A stretch of 64,000 nucleotides of DNA, from NCBI RefSeq assembly GCF_040256745.1, contig NZ_CP138335.1:1178001-1242000 (forward strand), in the 5' to 3' direction. Under the pieces are notes generated by a model. The model saw only the letters and a list, made by a program, of their open reading frames with translations. It ran no database searches and was not told where the DNA came from. The translations under genes were made by a program, and so were the position numbers. The DNA is from Scrofimicrobium sp. R131. Lineage in GTDB: Bacteria > Actinomycetota > Actinomycetes > Actinomycetales > Actinomycetaceae. The first letter of the stretch is position 1; every line of letters begins with the position of its first letter. This document shows positions 53,359 to 62,408 of the stretch, piece after piece.

Positions 53359-54540
53359 CTAACCGATGGCCGCGCGCAACTCCTGCACCCGGTTGGTCTC
53401 CTCCCAGGGGTACCCGTCCCGGCCGAGGTGACCGTAAGCTGCCAGGTCAGCGTAGCGCACCCGGACCAGTCCCAGGTCCTCAATGATCCCAAGCGGGCGC
53501 AGATCAAACACTTCCCGGACCGCGCGGGCAATCACTTCGTCCGAAACGATGCCGGTCCCGAAGGTCTGGACCACGATCGCAACCGGCTCGGAACTGCCGA
53601 TCGCGTAGGCCAGCTGCACCTGGCATCGGCGAGCCAACCCCGCGGCCACCACGTTCTTAGCCACCCAGCGGGCCGCGTAGGCACCCGAGCGGTCAACTTT
53701 CGACGGGTCCTTGCCCGAGAACGCCCCACCCCCGTGGGGGACGGCACCGCCGTAGGTGTCCACAATGATCTTTCGCCCGGTCAGGCCTGCATCGGCGGCG
53801 GGCCCCCCGAGGATGAACCGGCCAGACGGGTTGACCAGCACCCGAAGTTCGCTTTGGTCCAGCTCCGTTTCGGCCAGGACCGGCTCGATGACCGCTCTGG
53901 TCAGAGCCGCCGCCAACTCTCCCTGCTGCCAACTGTCGTCGTGCTGGCTCGACACCACCACGGTGTCGACGCTGACCGGCCGGCCGTCCGCATAGCCGAG
54001 GGTTACCTGGGCTTTGCCGTCCGGGAACAGGCCCGGAACCAGTTCTTCCTTTCGCACCTGGGCCAGCCGGCGGGCCAGGCTGTGAGCCAGCCAGATGGGG
54101 GCCGGCATCAGGGTGGGCGTCTCATCGGTGGCGTAGCCGAACATCATCCCCTGGTCGCCCGCTCCCTGTGCGGCGCGGCGGTCCACCGGCTCACCGCGTG
54201 TGCGCGCCTCCTGCGACCGGTCCACCCCCTCGGCGATGTCGGGGCTCTGCTGCCCGATCGAAACCGAGACCCCGCAGGTGGCCCCGTCAAACCCGGTCCG
54301 GGAAGAGTTGTAGCCGATCCCGAGGATCACCTCTCGAACCAGCTTGGGAATCTCGACGTAGGCGGAGGTCGTCACCTCCCCCACCACGTGAATCAGCCCG
54401 CGGGTGGCCAGTGTCTCCACGGCCACTCTCGCTGCGGGATCCTCCTGCAAAATGGCATCGAGGACGGTGTCGGAAATGCGGTCACAAATCTTGTCCGGGT
54501 GGCCTTCGGTCACCGATTCGGAGGTTAGCGGAGTAATCAC
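53359..54540 (-). CDS. metK: S-adenosylmethionine synthetase
   Basis: A 393-aa enzyme forming SAM from methionine and ATP. Clear motifs are [36 protein letters not shown], and [23 protein letters not shown] in pieces. The GTG at 54540 starts at the first conserved residues; a GTG eight codons earlier would overlap coaBC. No SAM riboswitch is seen, consistent with co-transcription from coaBC, whose stop is 10 bp upstream. Confidence 0.95.
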   Translation of the reverse strand: MITPLTSESVTEGHPDKICDRISDTVLDAILQEDPAARVAVETLATRGLIHVVGEVTTSAYVEIPKLVREVILGIGYNSSRTGFDGATCGVSVSIGQQSPDIAEGVDRSQEARTRGEPVDRRAAQGAGDQGMMFGYATDETPTLMPAPIWLAHSLARRLAQVRKEELVPGLFPDGKAQVTLGYADGRPVSVDTVVVSSQHDDSWQQGELAAALTRAVIEPVLAETELDQSELRVLVNPSGRFILGGPAADAGLTGRKIIVDTYGGAVPHGGGAFSGKDPSKVDRSGAYAARWVAKNVVAAGLARRCQVQLAYAIGSSEPVAIVVQTFGTGIVSDEVIARAVREVFDLRPLGIIEDLGLVRVRYADLAAYGHLGRDGYPWEETNRVQELRAAIG

Positions 54541-54550
54541 GCGCTCTACT

Positions 54551-55771
54551 CTAGCGCGAAACACCCATCGCCAACTCGACCAGCTGGGCAGCTAAGACCG
54601 ACTTGTCTCCGACCAAGTCGGCTACCGGCTGACCGGTCCGATCGACCACCAGGAGCCGATTTTCCACCTCGCCAAAGCCGTGGCCGTCCCCCACTCGGTT
54701 GATCGCCAGCAGGTCGGCCCCCTTCCGCCGAGCCTTTTCCATCCCCCGAGCCAACACCTGCTCCTCGGAACCGGTTTCGGCCCCAAACCCCACCAGCACC
54801 TCGGGGCGCCAGGGGGCCTCAGCCACTTCGCGGAGCAGGTCGGGGTTCTCCACCAGCTCAATAGTTTCGGCCCAAGTACCCTTTTTGAGCTTCTGCTCCG
54901 CCGCGGCGCGCGGACGATAGTCGGCCACCGCGGCCGCCATGAACAGGGCGTGAGCCCCCGGCACCAGGCGCGCCAGCGCGTCCCTCATTTCCAGCGCGGT
55001 TGGGGTGTGGACGAGGCGGATCCGCGGATGCTGGGGCGGCGGCACCTGAGTCTGGGCCAGCAGCAGGTCCACCTCGGCACCCCGGCGCGCCGCGACCAAC
55101 GCCAGCTCGATTCCCTGCCGCCCCGAAGAGTGATTGCCCAGATAACGCACCGGGTCGATCGGTTCAATCGTGCCGCCGGCGGTGACAACCACCCGCCGCC
55201 CGGCCAGGGCTCCCGGTGCCAACCGGGCCAGCACCTCCTCGACGATGGCGTCCGGCTCAGGCAGGCGACCGGCCCCGGTATCACCGGAGCTGAGCGCGCC
55301 GGTGGCCGGCTCAATGATTTCGACGCCGCGCGCCCGGAGAGTGGCCACGTTGTCCTGGGTGGCGGGGTTCTCCCACATGTTTGTGTGCATGGCCGGGCTG
55401 AGCAGCTTCGGGCAGTCTGCTGCCAAGAAGGTGGCGGTCAACAGATTGCTGGCCAGGCCGAGGCGAAGCTGTGCCAGCAGATCGGCGGTGGCCGGTGCCA
55501 CCAGGAACAGGTCGGCCCGCCGGGCCAGTTCGATGTGGCTCAACTCGCCCGGACCGTGGAGCACCTTCACCCCGATCGGGTGTTCTGAGAGCTCCTGCCA
55601 GGTCTGTTCGCCAACAAACTCCAGCGAGGCTTCGGTTGGGAGCACGTAAACGTCGACGCCTACTTGGCGTAGGCGTCGAACGACGGTGACGAGCTTGAAC
55701 GCAGCGATCCCACCCCCGACCCCGAGGAGGACGGTGGGGGCGCCGCCGGAGCTACTTGCTGGTGGAAGCAC
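54551..55771 (-). CDS. coaBC: Bifunctional CoaBC (phosphopantothenoylcysteine synthetase/decarboxylase)
   Basis: A protein of about 406 aa for two steps of coenzyme A synthesis. The flavoprotein CoaC half holds [12 protein letters not shown], and [18 protein letters not shown]; the CoaB half starts near [33 protein letters not shown] and has [19 protein letters not shown] and LAINRV. The ACGD motif of E. coli CoaC reads SSGD here, so its cysteine is missing. The start is uncertain: GTG 55771 or TTG 55774, both within the end of rpoZ. Confidence 0.92.
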   Translation of the reverse strand: MLPPASSSGGAPTVLLGVGGGIAAFKLVTVVRRLRQVGVDVYVLPTEASLEFVGEQTWQELSEHPIGVKVLHGPGELSHIELARRADLFLVAPATADLLAQLRLGLASNLLTATFLAADCPKLLSPAMHTNMWENPATQDNVATLRARGVEIIEPATGALSSGDTGAGRLPEPDAIVEEVLARLAPGALAGRRVVVTAGGTIEPIDPVRYLGNHSSGRQGIELALVAARRGAEVDLLLAQTQVPPPQHPRIRLVHTPTALEMRDALARLVPGAHALFMAAAVADYRPRAAAEQKLKKGTWAETIELVENPDLLREVAEAPWRPEVLVGFGAETGSEEQVLARGMEKARRKGADLLAINRVGDGHGFGEVENRLLVVDRTGQPVADLVGDKSVLAAQLVELAMGVSR

Positions 55772-56018
55772 CAAGTTCCAGCTTGTCTTCCACGATCTCG
55801 CGCAGGGCGATCGAGAGCGCCTTGTCGTCGGCGCTGATCGGCACGACCGGTCCGACGAACTGAATCATGTTGGACTCGAGCTGCACGTTGTAGGCGTTGA
55901 TCTGACGGGCCCGCTTGGCCGCATAGATGACCAGAGCGTACTTCGAGTCGGTCCGCTCCACCAGTTCGTCGATGGGCGGGTAGGTGATGCCAACGGGGTT
56001 AGCTACGATTCCTGACAT
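55752..56018 (-). CDS. rpoZ: RNA polymerase omega subunit
   Basis: An 88-aa subunit that helps assemble RNA polymerase. It contains [32 protein letters not shown] and ends [17 protein letters not shown], both typical. It lies between gmk and coaBC, the standard actinobacterial order, with its 3' end overlapping coaBC by about 20 bp. Confidence 0.95.
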   Translation of the reverse strand: MSGIVANPVGITYPPIDELVERTDSKYALVIYAAKRARQINAYNVQLESNMIQFVGPVVPISADDKALSIALREIVEDKLELGASTSK

Positions 56019-56073
56019 TCAGGTCTGTCTCCTTCTACCGCTGCGGACACGTGTCTCCACAGTCTCCCCCAGC

Positions 56074-56634
56074 CTAGTTCAGACCCATGATCTCGGCCAA
56101 CTCTTTGACCGTCTCGTCCAGCTTGTCATTGATCACACAGACGTCGAACTCCGGAGCTGCGTCCAGCTCAACGCGAGCGGTCTCGAGGCGGCGGCTGCGT
56201 TCCTCCGGCCCCTCGGTTCCCCGACCAATCAGTCGACGTTCCAGTTCCTCCCAGGAGGGTGGCAGCAGGAAGATGAACCGAGCTTCCGGCAGTGTCTGTC
56301 GAACCTGCCGGGCCCCCGCCAAATCAATCTCTAACAGGACGGTCTTGCCCTCGGCCAGGGACTGCTCCACCGGCCCCCGAGGGGTGCCGTAGCTGTGGGC
56401 CCCGTGAACCACTGCGGACTCAAGCAGTTCCCCTCGCTCACGCATCCGCGCGAACTGGTCTTCATCGACGAAGTAGTAGTCGCGCCCATCCACTTCACCG
56501 GGACGAGGCGGCCGGGTGGTGGCAGAGACGGAGACTTCCAGTTGGGGATACTCGGCTTTCAGGGCCTTGACGACCGTCCCCTTCCCCACCGCGGTAGGGC
56601 CACAGATGACAAAGACCGGAACAGGATCGTGCAT
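56074..56634 (-). CDS. gmk: Guanylate kinase
   Basis: A 186-aa enzyme making GDP from GMP. The P-loop is GPTAVGKGT at residues about 12-20, followed by SVSATTRPPRPGEVDGRDYYFV and LLEIDLAGARQVRQ in pieces. It is 10 bp downstream of mihF. AATAAT ends 6 nt before the ATG, so a second, internal leaderless start of transcription is possible in addition to read-through from mihF. Confidence 0.95.
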   Translation of the reverse strand: MHDPVPVFVICGPTAVGKGTVVKALKAEYPQLEVSVSATTRPPRPGEVDGRDYYFVDEDQFARMRERGELLESAVVHGAHSYGTPRGPVEQSLAEGKTVLLEIDLAGARQVRQTLPEARFIFLLPPSWEELERRLIGRGTEGPEERSRRLETARVELDAAPEFDVCVINDKLDETVKELAEIMGLN

Positions 56635-56644
56635 TCACACATTA

Positions 56645-56971
56645 TTACACGAGGTTCTGAAAGTACTGAACAAGAGACTCTCGCTGTACGCAGCCCAGCC
56701 CCTGCACCCGCCGGGTGGGGATGATCCCCAAATCATCCAACGCTTGGTGGGCGCGCTGAGGCCCCACTCGTGGCAGTGCCCGCAGCAGGGACATCACTCT
56801 CATCTTGGCGATGGCTGAGTCCGTCTCGGACAGGGCAATCACCTCGGCCAAGGTCATCTCCCGGTTCTTCAACTGCGCCCCGATCTCTGCCCGCCGCTTC
56901 CTTGCGGCAGTGGCCATGGCCAGAGCTTCTTTGCGTTGTTCGGCACTCAGATGAGGTAGCGTCAATCTCAT
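56645..56971 (-). CDS. mihF: Integration host factor, actinobacterial type (mIHF)
   Basis: A 108-aa nucleoid-associated DNA-binding protein. LPHLSAEQRKEALAMATAARKRRAEIGAQLKNREMTL (seen in pieces) and the helix-two-turn-helix region LRALPRVGPQRAHQALDDLGI with RRVQGLG match mIHF. It bends DNA and supports phage integration and chromosome structure. The ATG at 56971 is 2 nt from GGGAG, so a GTG one codon earlier may be used instead. It leads the gmk-rpoZ-coaBC-metK run. Confidence 0.93.
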   Translation of the reverse strand: MRLTLPHLSAEQRKEALAMATAARKRRAEIGAQLKNREMTLAEVIALSETDSAIAKMRVMSLLRALPRVGPQRAHQALDDLGIIPTRRVQGLGCVQRESLVQYFQNLV

Positions 56972-57307
56972 CACTCCCTAGTTATGACGAGGCTTCTTTT
57001 TGAAGCGCCCTTTTGTTTCCCTCAAAGATTACACAAATAGTTGCCGTTTTTGAACCGTTGGGGCATCTTTCGCACACAAACCGCCACTTGAACCCTTTCA
57101 ACCGAAGTTTACTCCGTCGGCCCGGCCGCGCCTCGGCATTAATTATGTACGGTACCTAGCGCGTCATTGCGCTGAAAGATAATCTTGCTACGACGCATGA
57201 TTGAGAGTTGTTCACATAGGACTGAACCGTCCGGTCGGACCACTTCAACATCTGAACAGACTTTGTCTAGACAGTTGCGTCTGGTATGGTTCCCGCCCCA
57301 ATGAGAC
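56972..57307. other. Intergenic region between mihF and nusB without a gene
   Basis: About 340 bp, more AT-rich than its surroundings, with no convincing reading frame. It must hold the mihF promoter (TGTAATCT near 57020-57030 on the minus strand is a candidate -10). On the plus strand TTGTCT and TATGGT (about 57262 and 57284) are 16 bp apart and could drive a short transcript ending in the hairpin at 57308-57338. In many actinobacteria pyrimidine genes occupy this place. Confidence 0.5.
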
Positions 57308-57338
57308 AGCGGGCCCGGAACTTAGTTCCGGGCCCGCT
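57308..57338. terminator. Strong hairpin terminator after nusB
   Basis: AGCGGGCCCGGAAC and its exact complement form 14-bp arms with a 3-nt loop, 27 bp past the nusB stop. On the minus strand no U-run follows; on the plus strand TGTTTT comes 10 nt later. It probably ends the aro-efp-nusB transcript. Confidence 0.7.
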
Positions 57339-57364
57339 TGGTGCGCCTGTTTTACTCAAATTGG

Positions 57365-57901
57365 TCAGTATTCGTCGAGCAGCTCATCCCACAGCTCGTC
57401 GGTGGTGGCCTCGCCGGCGGGCGCTACCTCAGCCGGCACCGCCGGAACTTCGCCCTGCGCCAACAGGTCGCGCCGAATCGCATCGAGCACGGCGTTGACG
57501 AAGGCGGGTGAACGATCAGTCGAGATACTCTTCGCGATGGCCACCGCCTCGTCAATCGCCACAATCGGGTCGACGTCATCGCGATTGCCGATCATCTCCC
57601 AGACCGCCACCCGTAGAATCGCCAGATCCACCCCGGGCAGGCGGTCCAACGCCTTGATCTTCGAGTGCTTCTGGATCTGTCCGTCGATCTCAGAGCGGAA
57701 CTGGGCCACCCCGCGGACAATCTGTCGCGAGTAGGCCGGCAGTGGAGTCTGCGCGGCGCTGACTAGCTGTCTCTGCGCCAGCAGGTCCAGCAGCTGCTCC
57801 CCATCGCGATCCAGTCCCTTCTGCTGCGCCTCAAAAATGACGTCAGCAGCACGCTTGCGCGCCTTCGTTCGCGACGAAAAGGTCCCCTGTTTCTTGGCCA
57901 C
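57365..57901 (-). CDS. nusB: Transcription antitermination factor NusB
   Basis: A 178-aa all-helical protein that joins NusE at boxA of rRNA operons. It begins SSRTKARKRAADVIFEAQQKG and has the C-terminal ATDRSPAFVNAVLDAIRR-type signature (STDRSPAFVNAVLDAI). About 30 extra residues, rich in Glu, Ala and Pro, extend its C-terminus. GTG at 57901 lies just beyond the efp stop. Confidence 0.94.
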   Translation of the reverse strand: MAKKQGTFSSRTKARKRAADVIFEAQQKGLDRDGEQLLDLLAQRQLVSAAQTPLPAYSRQIVRGVAQFRSEIDGQIQKHSKIKALDRLPGVDLAILRVAVWEMIGNRDDVDPIVAIDEAVAIAKSISTDRSPAFVNAVLDAIRRDLLAQGEVPAVPAEVAPAGEATTDELWDELLDEY

Positions 57902-57902
57902 G

Positions 57903-58466
57903 CTAGTCGTTGGCCCGCCCGGTGTACTCGCCCGACCGGGTGTCCACCTTGATCCGGGTGCCCTCTTCCAGGAACAGCGGCACCTGCACTTCGTAGCCGG
58001 TTTCCACGGTCGCGGGCTTGGTTCCGGCCGAGGAACGGTCACCCTGCAGACCCGGTTCGGTGTGGGTAATCTCCAGCACCACGGTGGCCGGCAACTCAAC
58101 TGCCAGCACCTGATCGTCATGGAACGCAACGATGGCGTCCTGGTTTTCGACCATGTAGTTGGCGGCATCGGCCACGACCGATTCCGGAATGTTGACCTGC
58201 TCGTAGGTGTTCTTATCCATGAACACGTAGTCGGCCCCATCGCGGTACAGGTAGGTCATGTCGCGTCGGTCGACAGTGGCGGTCTCGACCTTGACTCCAG
58301 CGTTGAAGGTCCGATCGATGTTCTTGCCCGAGAGGACATTGCGGATCTTGGTTCGCACGAAGGCGGGGCCCTTGCCCGGCTTCACGTGCTGAAACTCGAC
58401 CACCTGCCAGAGCTGTCCGTCGATTACCAGGACCATGCCGTTCTTCAAGTCATTTGTAGTTGCCAC
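57903..58466 (-). CDS. efp: Elongation factor P
   Basis: A 187-aa factor that helps ribosomes pass proline stretches. Three domains are recognised from [34 protein letters not shown] in pieces; Lys32 of the KPGKG loop is at the tip that reaches the peptidyl-transfer centre. No genM/epmA or other modifying enzyme is nearby; actinobacterial EF-P with the PGKGP loop may work unmodified. The GTG start at 58466 is behind AGGTGAG. Confidence 0.95.
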   Translation of the reverse strand: MATTNDLKNGMVLVIDGQLWQVVEFQHVKPGKGPAFVRTKIRNVLSGKNIDRTFNAGVKVETATVDRRDMTYLYRDGADYVFMDKNTYEQVNIPESVVADAANYMVENQDAIVAFHDDQVLAVELPATVVLEITHTEPGLQGDRSSAGTKPATVETGYEVQVPLFLEEGTRIKVDTRSGEYTGRAND

Positions 58467-58500
58467 TGTCTCACCTGTTTTCTCAGCTAATTGTTCGGCG

Positions 58501-59019
58501 CTATTGTAACGCGAAACGCTGGCAGATCTCAGTCGCGACCTCTGCCGGATCGCGATCAACCGTGCTGATCTCGACTGCGCCGAGCGTCGAATACTGCTCG
58601 ACCAGGGCGCGGACGTGGTCGCCAAACCAGCGCCGCGGTTGGCCCAGAGCCGCTGAACGAGGCGCATTCAGCCCGGTTCGCCGCGCGAGGGTAGTCAGGT
58701 CAGCCGTCAACGCCACCAGCACGCTGCCCGCGGCCCCCGCCTCGGCCATGAGTTCCGCCACTTTCGGGTCCCCGACAGCAGAGGGGAGCAGGGTGACGAC
58801 GCCCGAGCTCCCCAGCGCCGCGGTCGCGGCCGACCCGATTTGCTCGCGAAACCGCTCCGGCTCGTCCGCCAGGGCCAGCTCGGCCAGAGTCTGCCCGGTT
58901 TGCGCCTCGATCACGTCTTCGGTCTCCACCACGGTCGTGTTCAGTTGCGCTGCCAGGGCCCGGCCCACCAGGGTCCGGCCCGAACCGGTTGCCCCGACCA
59001 GAATTACCACGGGCCTCAC
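58501..59019 (-). CDS. Degenerate shikimate-kinase-like protein
   Basis: A 172-aa protein with the size and layout of shikimate kinase, but key residues are gone: the P-loop reads GATGSGRT, with Arg for the catalytic Lys; the DTD substrate motif reads ETED; the GGG loop is replaced by LLPSA; and the lid RPLL is lost. The Arg of the substrate site (ERFREQ) remains. It lies between the AroK-AroB fusion and efp, overlapping the former by 4 bp. I think it is a pseudoenzyme or has a new role, because a complete kinase domain lies next door. Confidence 0.82.
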   Translation of the reverse strand: MRPVVILVGATGSGRTLVGRALAAQLNTTVVETEDVIEAQTGQTLAELALADEPERFREQIGSAATAALGSSGVVTLLPSAVGDPKVAELMAEAGAAGSVLVALTADLTTLARRTGLNAPRSAALGQPRRWFGDHVRALVEQYSTLGAVEISTVDRDPAEVATEICQRFALQ

Positions 59020-60611
59020 AGAATCACTCCTTCTGCTGCCTGTCGCACCTCGTCCTCGGTCACAGCTACGGTCTCCGGCTCGCCCAGCGCCCGCAGCAGC
59101 ACGAACCTCAGCTGGGCCCCCCGCGTCTTTTTATCCGAATACATCAGCTCGATCAGTCGGTCCAAGTCCCCGCGGTAGGTGGTGGGGAGGCCGACGTCAC
59201 CCAGCGCTTGTCGGTGCCGTTCCACCAGCTCCCCCCCGATCAGCCCGCGCCGGTGGGCCAACTGGGCAGCCAGCATCATCCCCACCGCGACGGCTTCCCC
59301 GTGTCGAACCCGAAAATCGGAGTCCAGCTCGATCGCGTGGGCCAGTGTGTGCCCGTAGTTCAGGATCTCCCGCAGCCCGGCTTCGGTAAAGTCCGCCGCC
59401 ACCACCTGAGCTTTCACCTGCACTGCGCGGGCAATCAGTTCCTCCAGCACCACCCGGCCCGGCCCGGTGGCCCAGGCCACCTCCCGAACCCGGGGATGGT
59501 CGGCCACCAGCTCCAGAATCCTGGGATCCGCGATGAAGCCAGCTTTGATCACTTCCCCCATCCCGGCGGTAAAGTCGGCCTGGGGCAGGGTCCGGAGGAA
59601 CTCGAGGTCCGCCGCCACCATCATCGGATGATAGAAGCTCCCGACCAGGTTCTTTCCGGCCTCAGTATTGATGCCAGTCTTGCCGCCAATGGCTGCATCG
59701 ACCATGGCCAGAAGCGTGGTCGGAACGTGGAGGACGGCCACCCCCCGCAGCCAGGTGGCTCCGACGAAGCCGCCCAGATCGGTGGTTGCTCCGCCACCGA
59801 GGGTGACCACCAGGTCCTTCCGACCCAAATGCACCTCCCCGGCCCGGTGCCAGAGATGCTCCGCGGTCGAAATGGTCTTGGCCGCCTCCCCGTCGGGCAG
59901 GACTTCGACCCACACTTCCCGTTCGGTTCGGCGCAGGTGTTCGGCCAGCCGCTCGGCGGCCTCCGTGAGCGCCGGAGCCGTCACCAGCAGGATCCGCTCG
60001 CACTGATCCGGGATCTCATTTTCCACCGCTCGGCTCAGCTCAGACCCGATTACCACTCGGTAGGGTGAGTCCGCAGCCACGGTGACCACCCGGGCCGAGA
60101 GCAGCGCCCCGAGGACCTGGTCGACCACCCGCCCCACCGGCTCGGCGCTGGAATGGACGGTGACGTCAGCCAGTTCACGGTAGAGCGGGAGGCGTCGCTC
60201 GGCCAGTTCCCGCAGCCGAGTCACCGGATCCTGGGCCAGCAGCGGGCGCTTCTGATTCCGTCGCACCCGCCGAGTCAGCTCTTCAATCGGAGCCTCGATG
60301 TGAACCACCGTCGCCCCGGAAATCAGCTCTCGAACCGCCGGCGTCTCCACCGCGCCCCCGCCCAACGAAATGACTTCGGCTTCAAACAGTGCTGTTCGTA
60401 TGGCTTCGGTCTCCAGGCGGCGAAACTCCGCCTCACCGTCCTCCGCGAAAATGCGGTCAATCGCCTTGCCCGCCTGCTCGACCACCAGCTCGTCCGTGTC
60501 CAAGTAGACGGCTGCCAGCGCCGCCGCCAACCGCTTTCCGACCCGACTTTTGCCCGCGCCGGGCATGCCGATCAAAACTACCGGCAACTGGACCCGTTCC
60601 GGCAGGATCAT
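59016..60611 (-). CDS. Bifunctional shikimate kinase / 3-dehydroquinate synthase
   Basis: A 531-aa fusion of AroK and AroB. Residues about 10-170 are shikimate kinase with P-loop GMPGAGKS, YLDTDELV, SLGGGAVE and KRPLLA all intact. Residues about 175-531 are dehydroquinate synthase with GGGATTDLGGFVGATWLRG, PTTLLAMVDAAIGGKTGIN and GHTLAHAIE with metal-binding His. It performs steps two and five of the shikimate pathway. It overlaps aroC by 4 bp upstream and the kinase-like gene by 4 bp downstream. Confidence 0.94.
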   Translation of the reverse strand: MILPERVQLPVVLIGMPGAGKSRVGKRLAAALAAVYLDTDELVVEQAGKAIDRIFAEDGEAEFRRLETEAIRTALFEAEVISLGGGAVETPAVRELISGATVVHIEAPIEELTRRVRRNQKRPLLAQDPVTRLRELAERRLPLYRELADVTVHSSAEPVGRVVDQVLGALLSARVVTVAADSPYRVVIGSELSRAVENEIPDQCERILLVTAPALTEAAERLAEHLRRTEREVWVEVLPDGEAAKTISTAEHLWHRAGEVHLGRKDLVVTLGGGATTDLGGFVGATWLRGVAVLHVPTTLLAMVDAAIGGKTGINTEAGKNLVGSFYHPMMVAADLEFLRTLPQADFTAGMGEVIKAGFIADPRILELVADHPRVREVAWATGPGRVVLEELIARAVQVKAQVVAADFTEAGLREILNYGHTLAHAIELDSDFRVRHGEAVAVGMMLAAQLAHRRGLIGGELVERHRQALGDVGLPTTYRGDLDRLIELMYSDKKTRGAQLRFVLLRALGEPETVAVTEDEVRQAAEGVIL

Positions 60612-61837
60612 GCTTCCTCCCCTGCTCGCAGGTGTTCACTCAGGTACTCCTGGTACCAGGCCAGGTGGGCCCGCGCTTCTTCCACGAATCGACCGCCGAC
60701 TCGCTCATCGAGCGCCCGGGCCAGCTGCAAAGCCACCGTGGCTTCAGCGATAACGGCGCCCGGGACAATCTGGCAGGTGTCCGAGCGCTGGTGGAACGGC
60801 TCGGTCGCGGCACCGGTGGCCAGGTCTACGCTCCGCAAGCCCTTGGGCACCGTTGAGATCGGCTTGAATCCGGCGCGCACCACCAGGGGCTGGCCGTTGG
60901 TCGTGCCCCCCTCCAAGCCCCCCGCGTGGTTGGACAGGCGAGCTAGCTGGCCATCCTCATCCCAGACCATTTCGTCGTGCGCGGCCGAACCAAACTGGTG
61001 GGCCTGAACGAAGCCGTCGCCAATTTCCACGGCCTTGACCGACTGGATACTCATGAGCGCTCCCGCCAGTCGGGCGTCGAGCCGGTCGCGCTCGTTCACG
61101 TGCGTGCCGAGCCCAAGCGGAACGTTCCACGCCACCACCTGTGCCACCCCGCCCACCGTGTCGCCCTCGGTCTTGGCCCGGTCGATAGTCTGCTGGAAGG
61201 CCCGTGCTACTGCCGGATCCAGATTCCGAACCGGTGATTGGTCCAGCGCCCCCATCTCGTCGGGGGTGGGCAAGCGGTTCGACTCGTCTCGAGTCGGTCC
61301 GACCGCCACCACGTTTGAAACCACCTGGATCTGGCTGACCGCCGCCAAATACGCCTTGGCGCAGGCACCGAGCGCCACCCGGGCGGCCGTTTCCCGAGCG
61401 GAGGCACGTTCGAGGATGTTGCGCGCATCAGAGTGGTGGTACGACAGCATCCCGGCCAAGTCTGCATGCCCGGGACGCGGGCGCGTCAGCGGCCGGTTCC
61501 GAGCCATCTCCCGCTGGTCTCCGCGTCCAGCGTCAACCATCAGCGACTCCGGCGGAACCGGATCGGCACTCATCACGGTTTCCCACTTGGGCCATTCGGA
61601 GTTGCCGATCTCGATTGCGATCGGCGCCCCGGTCGTGCGTCCGTGCCGCACACCCGACAGAATGCGCACTTCGTCCTGCTCAAACTTTTGCCGGGCACCC
61701 CGCCCATAGCCGAGTCGGCGCCGCGCCAACTCGTCGGCGATCGTCTGGGTGGTGAGGGGCACTCCGGCGAGCATCCCCTCGATCAGCGCTACTAGAGCCG
61801 GGCCGTGCGATTCCCCGGCGGTGGTCCATGTCAACAT
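60608..61837 (-). CDS. aroC: Chorismate synthase
   Basis: A 409-aa FMN-dependent enzyme making chorismate. TAGESHGPALVALIEGM at the start, RGDQREMARNRPLTRPRPGHADL in pieces, and RASARETAARVALGACAKAYL (in ERASARETAARVALGA) are typical; the late GGLEGGTTNGQPLVVR is the FMN/phosphate site. Start at 61837 gives the standard N-terminus. It needs reduced FMN, which links it to flavin supply. Confidence 0.95.
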   Translation of the reverse strand: MLTWTTAGESHGPALVALIEGMLAGVPLTTQTIADELARRRLGYGRGARQKFEQDEVRILSGVRHGRTTGAPIAIEIGNSEWPKWETVMSADPVPPESLMVDAGRGDQREMARNRPLTRPRPGHADLAGMLSYHHSDARNILERASARETAARVALGACAKAYLAAVSQIQVVSNVVAVGPTRDESNRLPTPDEMGALDQSPVRNLDPAVARAFQQTIDRAKTEGDTVGGVAQVVAWNVPLGLGTHVNERDRLDARLAGALMSIQSVKAVEIGDGFVQAHQFGSAAHDEMVWDEDGQLARLSNHAGGLEGGTTNGQPLVVRAGFKPISTVPKGLRSVDLATGAATEPFHQRSDTCQIVPGAVIAEATVALQLARALDERVGGRFVEEARAHLAWYQEYLSEHLRAGEEA

Positions 61838-61894
61838 AGCTCCAGTGTTCCACACCCGGGTCGGTCCTTCGCCCCGGCCTACGGCATTTGGGCG

Positions 61895-62386
61895 CTACCA
61901 ACCGGCCCCGCATACTGCCCCCAGCAGCAGGAACGGGCCAAATGCCAGGGTCTGGCGCGAACGGGTGACCGCGACGAACAGGAGTGCTGCCGTCAGGGCC
62001 ACAACCAAACCGGCGGGTCCGGACTCCAGACCCAGCACCGCGGCCAGGATCACGTCCCCTCGCCCCACCTGACCCCACCTCGCCCCCACGGCCAAGGGCA
62101 CGGCCCACCAGAGGGCCCCGAGCGGATCGACCTTCGAGGTGAGGACCAGCTCCACCGCCAGCAGCAGGCTTAACTCCAGGGGCAGCCGCCGGCTCACGCC
62201 ATCCACCAGGGCGCTCACCAGTCCGAGCTGAACCATCACCCCGGGGACCGGCACCGGGACTAGGAAGGCCAGCGTCGTAGCGAAGATGGGGATGGCCAGC
62301 CAGGTGGCGGGCGGCAGCCCGGGACTGTAACGACGGTGCCAGTGCGGCGCGCGAAGCACACACCAGCACACGTTCAACCACAGCAT
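61895..62386 (-). CDS. A24-type prepilin peptidase-like protein
   Basis: A 163-aa protein, nearly all hydrophobic, with about five membrane helices. The two aspartates of A24 aspartyl proteases are visible in LVSALVDGVSRRLP and the second motif GRGDVILAAVLG, which corresponds to GxGD. It lacks the N-terminal cytoplasmic methylase part of full PilD. No pilin or secretion genes lie nearby. Its place between aroE and aroC matches Rv2551c in M. tuberculosis. Confidence 0.82.
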   Translation of the reverse strand: MLWLNVCWCVLRAPHWHRRYSPGLPPATWLAIPIFATTLAFLVPVPVPGVMVQLGLVSALVDGVSRRLPLELSLLLAVELVLTSKVDPLGALWWAVPLAVGARWGQVGRGDVILAAVLGLESGPAGLVVALTAALLFVAVTRSRQTLAFGPFLLLGAVCGAGW

Positions 62387-62408
62387 CGAGTCCCCTTTCC
62401 GGGGACGG

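Noticed and set aside
53311-54528. 405-codon plus-strand frame opposite metK
   Set aside because: It is antisense to a clearly conserved metK and shows no family features.
53359-54600. SAM riboswitch before metK
   Set aside because: metK is only 10 bp from coaBC, leaving no space for an aptamer.
57201-57734. 177-codon plus-strand frame starting in the mihF-nusB gap
   Set aside because: Most of it is antisense to nusB; the first part has no homology pattern and a Ser/Arg-rich composition.
58989-60068. 359-codon plus-strand frame opposite the AroK-AroB fusion
   Set aside because: It mirrors the conserved aroB region and has random-like composition.
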